A DNA stretch of 64,000 nt from Tateyamaria sp. syn59. Lineage in GTDB: Bacteria; Pseudomonadota; Alphaproteobacteria; Rhodobacterales; Rhodobacteraceae. The notes beneath the pieces were generated by a model. That model had not been told where the DNA came from and did not search any database. It saw only the letters and a list, made by a program, of their open reading frames with translations. Position 1 is the stretch's first letter. Each line of letters begins with the position of its first letter. The position numbers and the translations under genes are program-made. The stretch lies in assembly GCF_007995245.1 (NCBI RefSeq), contig NZ_VCBA01000003.1:186432-250431 (forward strand), given 5' to 3'. Shown one piece after another: positions 60,901-64,000 of the stretch.

Positions 60901-61778
60901 CAGCGGCGCTCCGATTTGGACCCGTGGGTCAGGCGGTCACGGTAGTGGCTTGAGGTCTGGTCGATCACCACGATGGTCAGAAACAGCAGCAGGAAGATCG
61001 CCGCCGCCTCGTCATAGCGGCCCTGGCCCCAGCTGATCGCGTTCTTCAGCTCGTAGCCAAGCCCGCCTGCGCCCACGAAGCCCAGGATGGCGGACGCGCG
61101 CACGTTGATCTCGAACCGCAAGAGCGCGTAGCTCAGCCAGTTGGGGGCCACTTGCGGCACCACGCCCAGGGCCATCTTCTGGCCCCATGTCGCGCCCACG
61201 GAAGAGAGCCCGTCGAGCGGCTTCAGGTCCGCGTTTTCGTTCACTTCGGAAAAGAGTTTGCCCAGAGCGCCTGCCGTATGGAGCGCAATGGCGATCATCG
61301 CGGGCACCGGCCCGCCGCCGAGGATGAAGATCAGGACCAGCGCCACCACGATCTCGGGGATGGCGCGGGCGATGTCCATGATGCGGCGAAAGACCGGGAT
61401 GAGAACGGGAAAGCGCGCCATGCCGCGCGTGGACAAAAGCGACAGGAAGATGGCCGCCAGCGCGCCCAGCAGCGTGGCAGCGGCAGCGATGTTCACCGTC
61501 TCGATCAGGGCCGGAAAGAAGGTCACGAAATGGCCGGGAAACTCCGCCAGTTTGCCGCTGGCCTCGATGACCAACTCGGACGGGTAGTCAAAGAAGTTGT
61601 CGATCCCGCCCCAGAACGACCCGGCATTGCGCTCGCCCGCGACGGAAAATCCGGCGACCATGAGGGCGATGAAAATAATTAGCAGAACAAGGGAATAGAG
61701 ACGCTTCTGCCGCGTCAGCGCCATGTATTCGTCGTGGATGCCGCCCAGATCGCGAGCGCCCGCTGTTGTGTCGGCCAT
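60900..61778 (-). CDS. phnE: Phosphonate ABC transporter permease PhnE
   Basis: A 292-residue permease with an N-terminal helix near LYSLVLLIIFIALMVAGF and the EAA loop in DLKPLDGLSSVGATWGQKMA. Partner of the extended PhnE. A hairpin and the second TTTCGCGCGCGAAA palindrome lie upstream. Confidence 0.92.
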   Translation of the reverse strand: MADTTAGARDLGGIHDEYMALTRQKRLYSLVLLIIFIALMVAGFSVAGERNAGSFWGGIDNFFDYPSELVIEASGKLAEFPGHFVTFFPALIETVNIAAAATLLGALAAIFLSLLSTRGMARFPVLIPVFRRIMDIARAIPEIVVALVLIFILGGGPVPAMIAIALHTAGALGKLFSEVNENADLKPLDGLSSVGATWGQKMALGVVPQVAPNWLSYALLRFEINVRASAILGFVGAGGLGYELKNAISWGQGRYDEAAAIFLLLFLTIVVIDQTSSHYRDRLTHGSKSERR

Positions 61779-61812
61779 GCCTGCCCCTTGGTATTCCTGA
61801 AATCAGGAGAGT

Positions 61813-61828
61813 GTTTCGCGCGCGAAAC
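61813..61828. promoter_or_regulatory. Second copy of the TTTCGCGCGCGAAA palindrome
   Basis: GTTTCGCGCGCGAAAC, a perfect 16-base palindrome in the spacer between phnD and phnE. Same core as at 28483-28504. Confidence 0.5.
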
Positions 61829-61857
61829 AACTTTAGAGTGTATTAACCATTGAATTA

Positions 61858-61884
61858 CCGGGCCCCCAGAAGCTGGGGACCCGG
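61858..61884. repeat. Strong GC hairpin between phnD and phnE
   Basis: CCGGG.CCCCAG faces CTGGGG.CCCGG around an AAG loop, just downstream of the phnD stop codon on the minus strand. No T tail follows, so mRNA protection or attenuation rather than termination is likely. Confidence 0.7.
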
Positions 61885-61900
61885 CAGAAGCGCACTTAAA

Positions 61901-62806
61901 TCAGTTGGACTTGGCTTTGCGTGCTTCGATCACGGAGACATATGCCTCGTGCGTGATCGGGTCGAAGCCCAGGCTTTCACCGGCCGAGATGTTGTATGTG
62001 CAATCCTTGTCGGTATCGAACATGTTGTCGACCAGCGCGGTCATCGTGGCCTTCACGTCCTCGGGCAGATCCTTGCGCAGAACGATGGGGCCTTCGGGGA
62101 TCGGCTTGGATTTCCAGATCTCGACCAGTTCGTTCATGTCAACGAGGCCCGCGTCCACGGCCTTGCGCAGCGCGCCCGAGTTGTAGCCGTCTTCCCACGC
62201 GCCCTGACCGTCGGCCCAGGTCACACCGGCGTCGATGTCGCCGTTGTTGACGGCAACGATGGTCTGCTCGTGACCACCGGTGAATTTAACCTCACCAAAG
62301 TAGTCGCCGGAGTCCATGGTGATCTCGTCCTTGTACTGCGGCACTTCGATCGACGGGATCAGGTAGCCCGAGGTCGAGTTGGGATCGCCAAAGCCGAAAA
62401 CCTTGCCTTCCATATCATCCAGGTTGGTGATGCCGCTGTCGGCGCGGGCAAAGCCGATGGAATGGTAGCCGTAGGAGCCATCGAGGTTGATCTTGACCAG
62501 CACCGGCTCAACCGCGTCGGGGTTCTGCAGGTAGGTCGCTGCGTAGGCGGAGGCCCCCAGCCACGCCATGTCGAGCGTGCCGCCGACGAGGCCCTGGATC
62601 ACACCGGCATAGTCGGCGGGGGCAAACAGCTTGGTCTCAACACCCAGCGCTTCTTCGGTATAGGCGCGCAGGCACTCGTTCGAGTTCAGACGGTCCTGGG
62701 CGTTTTCCCCACCCAGCAGGCCGATGCGGAATTCGGTGATGCCTTCGGCGCTTGCCGTGCCCACCAGGGCTGTTGTTGCCAAAGCGGCAGCGATGATCGT
62801 TTTCAT
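61901..62806 (-). CDS. phnD: Phosphonate-binding protein PhnD
   Basis: A 301-residue periplasmic protein with signal MKTIIAAALATTALVGTASA. The mature part has FRIGLLGGENAQDRLNSNE and WLGASAYAATY as in PhnD. Binds phosphonates for the PhnC-E-E importer. Confidence 0.93.
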   Translation of the reverse strand: MKTIIAAALATTALVGTASAEGITEFRIGLLGGENAQDRLNSNECLRAYTEEALGVETKLFAPADYAGVIQGLVGGTLDMAWLGASAYAATYLQNPDAVEPVLVKINLDGSYGYHSIGFARADSGITNLDDMEGKVFGFGDPNSTSGYLIPSIEVPQYKDEITMDSGDYFGEVKFTGGHEQTIVAVNNGDIDAGVTWADGQGAWEDGYNSGALRKAVDAGLVDMNELVEIWKSKPIPEGPIVLRKDLPEDVKATMTALVDNMFDTDKDCTYNISAGESLGFDPITHEAYVSVIEARKAKSN

Positions 62807-62825
62807 GTGTCTCTCCGTTGGAACG

Positions 62826-62856
62826 AAAAAGCCCCGACGCGTTTTCGCATCGGGGG
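62826..62856 (-). terminator. Internal hairpin-T structure between phnC and phnD
   Basis: On the minus strand a ten-base stem (62855-62846 / 62841-62832) with AAAA loop is followed by TTTTT. It lies between phnC and phnD on the coding strand and looks like a partial terminator. Confidence 0.75.
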
Positions 62857-62862
62857 TGAAGG

Positions 62863-63684
62863 TCAGACGTAGGCCTCGGCCTCCATCTTGGCTTTTTCCT
62901 GGGCGTCCAGTGCCTCGATCTCGGTCGAGGTGGCGCTTTCGGAAAACTCGGCACCCGCGCCATAAATCTCGCGGGCCATGGATGTGGTCAGCTTGTCTGG
63001 CGTGGCGTCAAACACGATGCGCCCGGCACGCATCCCGATCACCCGGTCGCAATAGCGGCGTGCGGTATCAAGGGTGTGCAGGTTGGCGATGACCATCCGG
63101 CCATCTTCCTCGTGGATGCGGCGCAGGGCGTCCATCACGACCTGCGCGTTCATCGGATCGAGCGAGGCGATGGGCTCGTCCGCCAGAATGATCCGGGGGT
63201 CCTGCATCAGCGCACGCGCGATTGCCACGCGCTGCTGCTGACCGCCCGACAGCGCCTCGGCCCGTTTGGGCGCGTGTTCCGCAATGCCCAGACGGTCAAG
63301 GATGTCGATGGCGCGGTGGATGTCTTCTGTCGGGTAGAGGTTGAACAACGTCGCCAGCGTCGAGCGGCGATTGAGCGTGCCGTGCAGCACGTTCGACACC
63401 ACGTCCATACGCGGCACCAGGTTGAACTGCTGGAAAATCATGGCGCACTGGCTTTGCCATTCGCGCTTGGCCGCACCTTTCAGGGCGGTGATCTCCTGCC
63501 CTTCGAAATGGATCGCGCCGGAGGTGTGGTCGGTCAGCCGGTTCAGCATCCTGAGCAGGGTGGATTTGCCCGCACCTGACCGCCCGATGATCCCGATCAT
63601 CTGCGGTTTGTCGACCTCAACGCTCGCGGCATCGACGGCCACGTTTTCGCCAAACGCCTTGGTCAGCTTTTCGATCCTGAGCAT
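62863..63684 (-). CDS. phnC: Phosphonate ABC transporter ATP-binding protein PhnC
   Basis: A 273-residue ATPase: Walker [10 protein letters not shown], signature [15 protein letters not shown], Walker [13 protein letters not shown], and the PhnC-type [15 protein letters not shown]. The ATG at 63684 ([12 protein letters not shown]) is chosen over an upstream in-frame start, since conserved sequence begins there. First gene of the import operon. Confidence 0.94.
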   Translation of the reverse strand: MLRIEKLTKAFGENVAVDAASVEVDKPQMIGIIGRSGAGKSTLLRMLNRLTDHTSGAIHFEGQEITALKGAAKREWQSQCAMIFQQFNLVPRMDVVSNVLHGTLNRRSTLATLFNLYPTEDIHRAIDILDRLGIAEHAPKRAEALSGGQQQRVAIARALMQDPRIILADEPIASLDPMNAQVVMDALRRIHEEDGRMVIANLHTLDTARRYCDRVIGMRAGRIVFDATPDKLTTSMAREIYGAGAEFSESATSTEIEALDAQEKAKMEAEAYV

Positions 63685-64000
63685 TCCATCCCCCGGCTTG
63701 CACGACGCGTGGTATCGGGGGGATTGGATTCGGAAATGTATCAGTTTCGCGAAGATTTTGTGACTGCGGTGGGCCGCAGGCCTGACCTTCCCGTAAGGCG
63801 TGTATTCGGGCGTTTCACCACGGCTTTCGCGCTTGGGTTGCCGCGATTTTAAGCGGCGCACGTACTGGCTTTCGAATGCTAAAAAGTAGCGCATCGAAGC
63901 GGCAAGCAGTTGAATGCCGTCAATCCAAGGGAACGCCGGACGCGTGCCGCAATTCGCAAACTGGCGCTACCGAATGGAGTGAGCTGGGTATTGGAGGGTA
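63685..64000. other. Upstream region of phnC to window end
   Basis: No gene recognised. On the minus strand near 63730-63765, CAGTCAC, TCTTCGC and CTGATAC are spaced at 11 bases, a weak Pho-box-like row. Beyond 63800 nothing specific is seen. Confidence 0.45.

Overview
The window is high-GC alphaproteobacterial DNA that reads as a Rhodobacterales (Roseobacter-group) chromosome. This rests on a class I lysyl-tRNA synthetase, an NDUFS4-type complex I subunit, a tandem glycine riboswitch, RTX/Hint secreted proteins, DUF4864/DUF6502/DUF5666 proteins, and a complete C-P lyase locus. No plasmid, prophage or IS module is visible. The species cannot be named from the sequence alone.

Layout. 1-4.6 kb: the end of a dihydropyrimidinase gene leads through overlapping start/stop codons into a DUF2268 metalloprotease-like gene and a four-gene NMT1/THI5-type ABC importer, closed by a strong terminator. 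4.7-6.0 kb: a small membrane protein and an AT-richer islet with a NYN-domain nuclease-like protein; a long imperfect palindrome abuts the 3' end of ettA. 6-13.4 kb: ettA, a lipoprotein alpha/beta hydrolase, a MOSC protein, nadD, dacB, then a D-amino-acid dehydrogenase-type gene behind a promoter and tandem glycine riboswitch. 13.5-21.8 kb: a PhoD-like phosphatase, an orphan with a possible pore-forming-toxin-like segment, a TerB-like protein, class I lysyl-tRNA synthetase, a BenE transporter, an RTX-Hint protein and a DUF4864 protein. 21.8-32.5 kb: an S41-like peptidase, NDH-2, a large beta-helix protein, a beta-barrel-like protein, a frameshifted ABM gene, a REP-associated transposase bracketed by paired REP hairpins, and uvrB.

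32.5-38.3 kb: a class III cyclase, an NDUFS4-like subunit, a GNAT enzyme, tRNA-Arg(UCU), an NTF2-like protein and a TPP-riboswitch-led thiamine salvage operon (thiM-thiE-thiD-SDR). 38.3-44.8 kb: a pqi-type lipid-transport set with split pqiA, directly downstream of egtB-egtD for ergothioneine. 45-49.5 kb: a compact divergent locus, DUF6502-DUF5666 on one side and two fasciclin proteins (a lipoprotein and a large RTX-secreted one) on the other, with two matching palindromes between them. 49.5-63.7 kb: a complete phosphonate locus: phnF, phnGHIJ-NIPSNAP-phnKL-phnN, two phnM paralogues, a 2H-phosphoesterase gene, the hexapeptide transferase and phnCDEE, with candidate Pho boxes.

Main points for follow-up are the DUF6502/fasciclin locus with its twin operators, the NIPSNAP gene inside the C-P lyase operon, the riboswitch-led dadA-type gene, the complete RAYT/REP unit, and the palindromic copy of the ettA 3' end.
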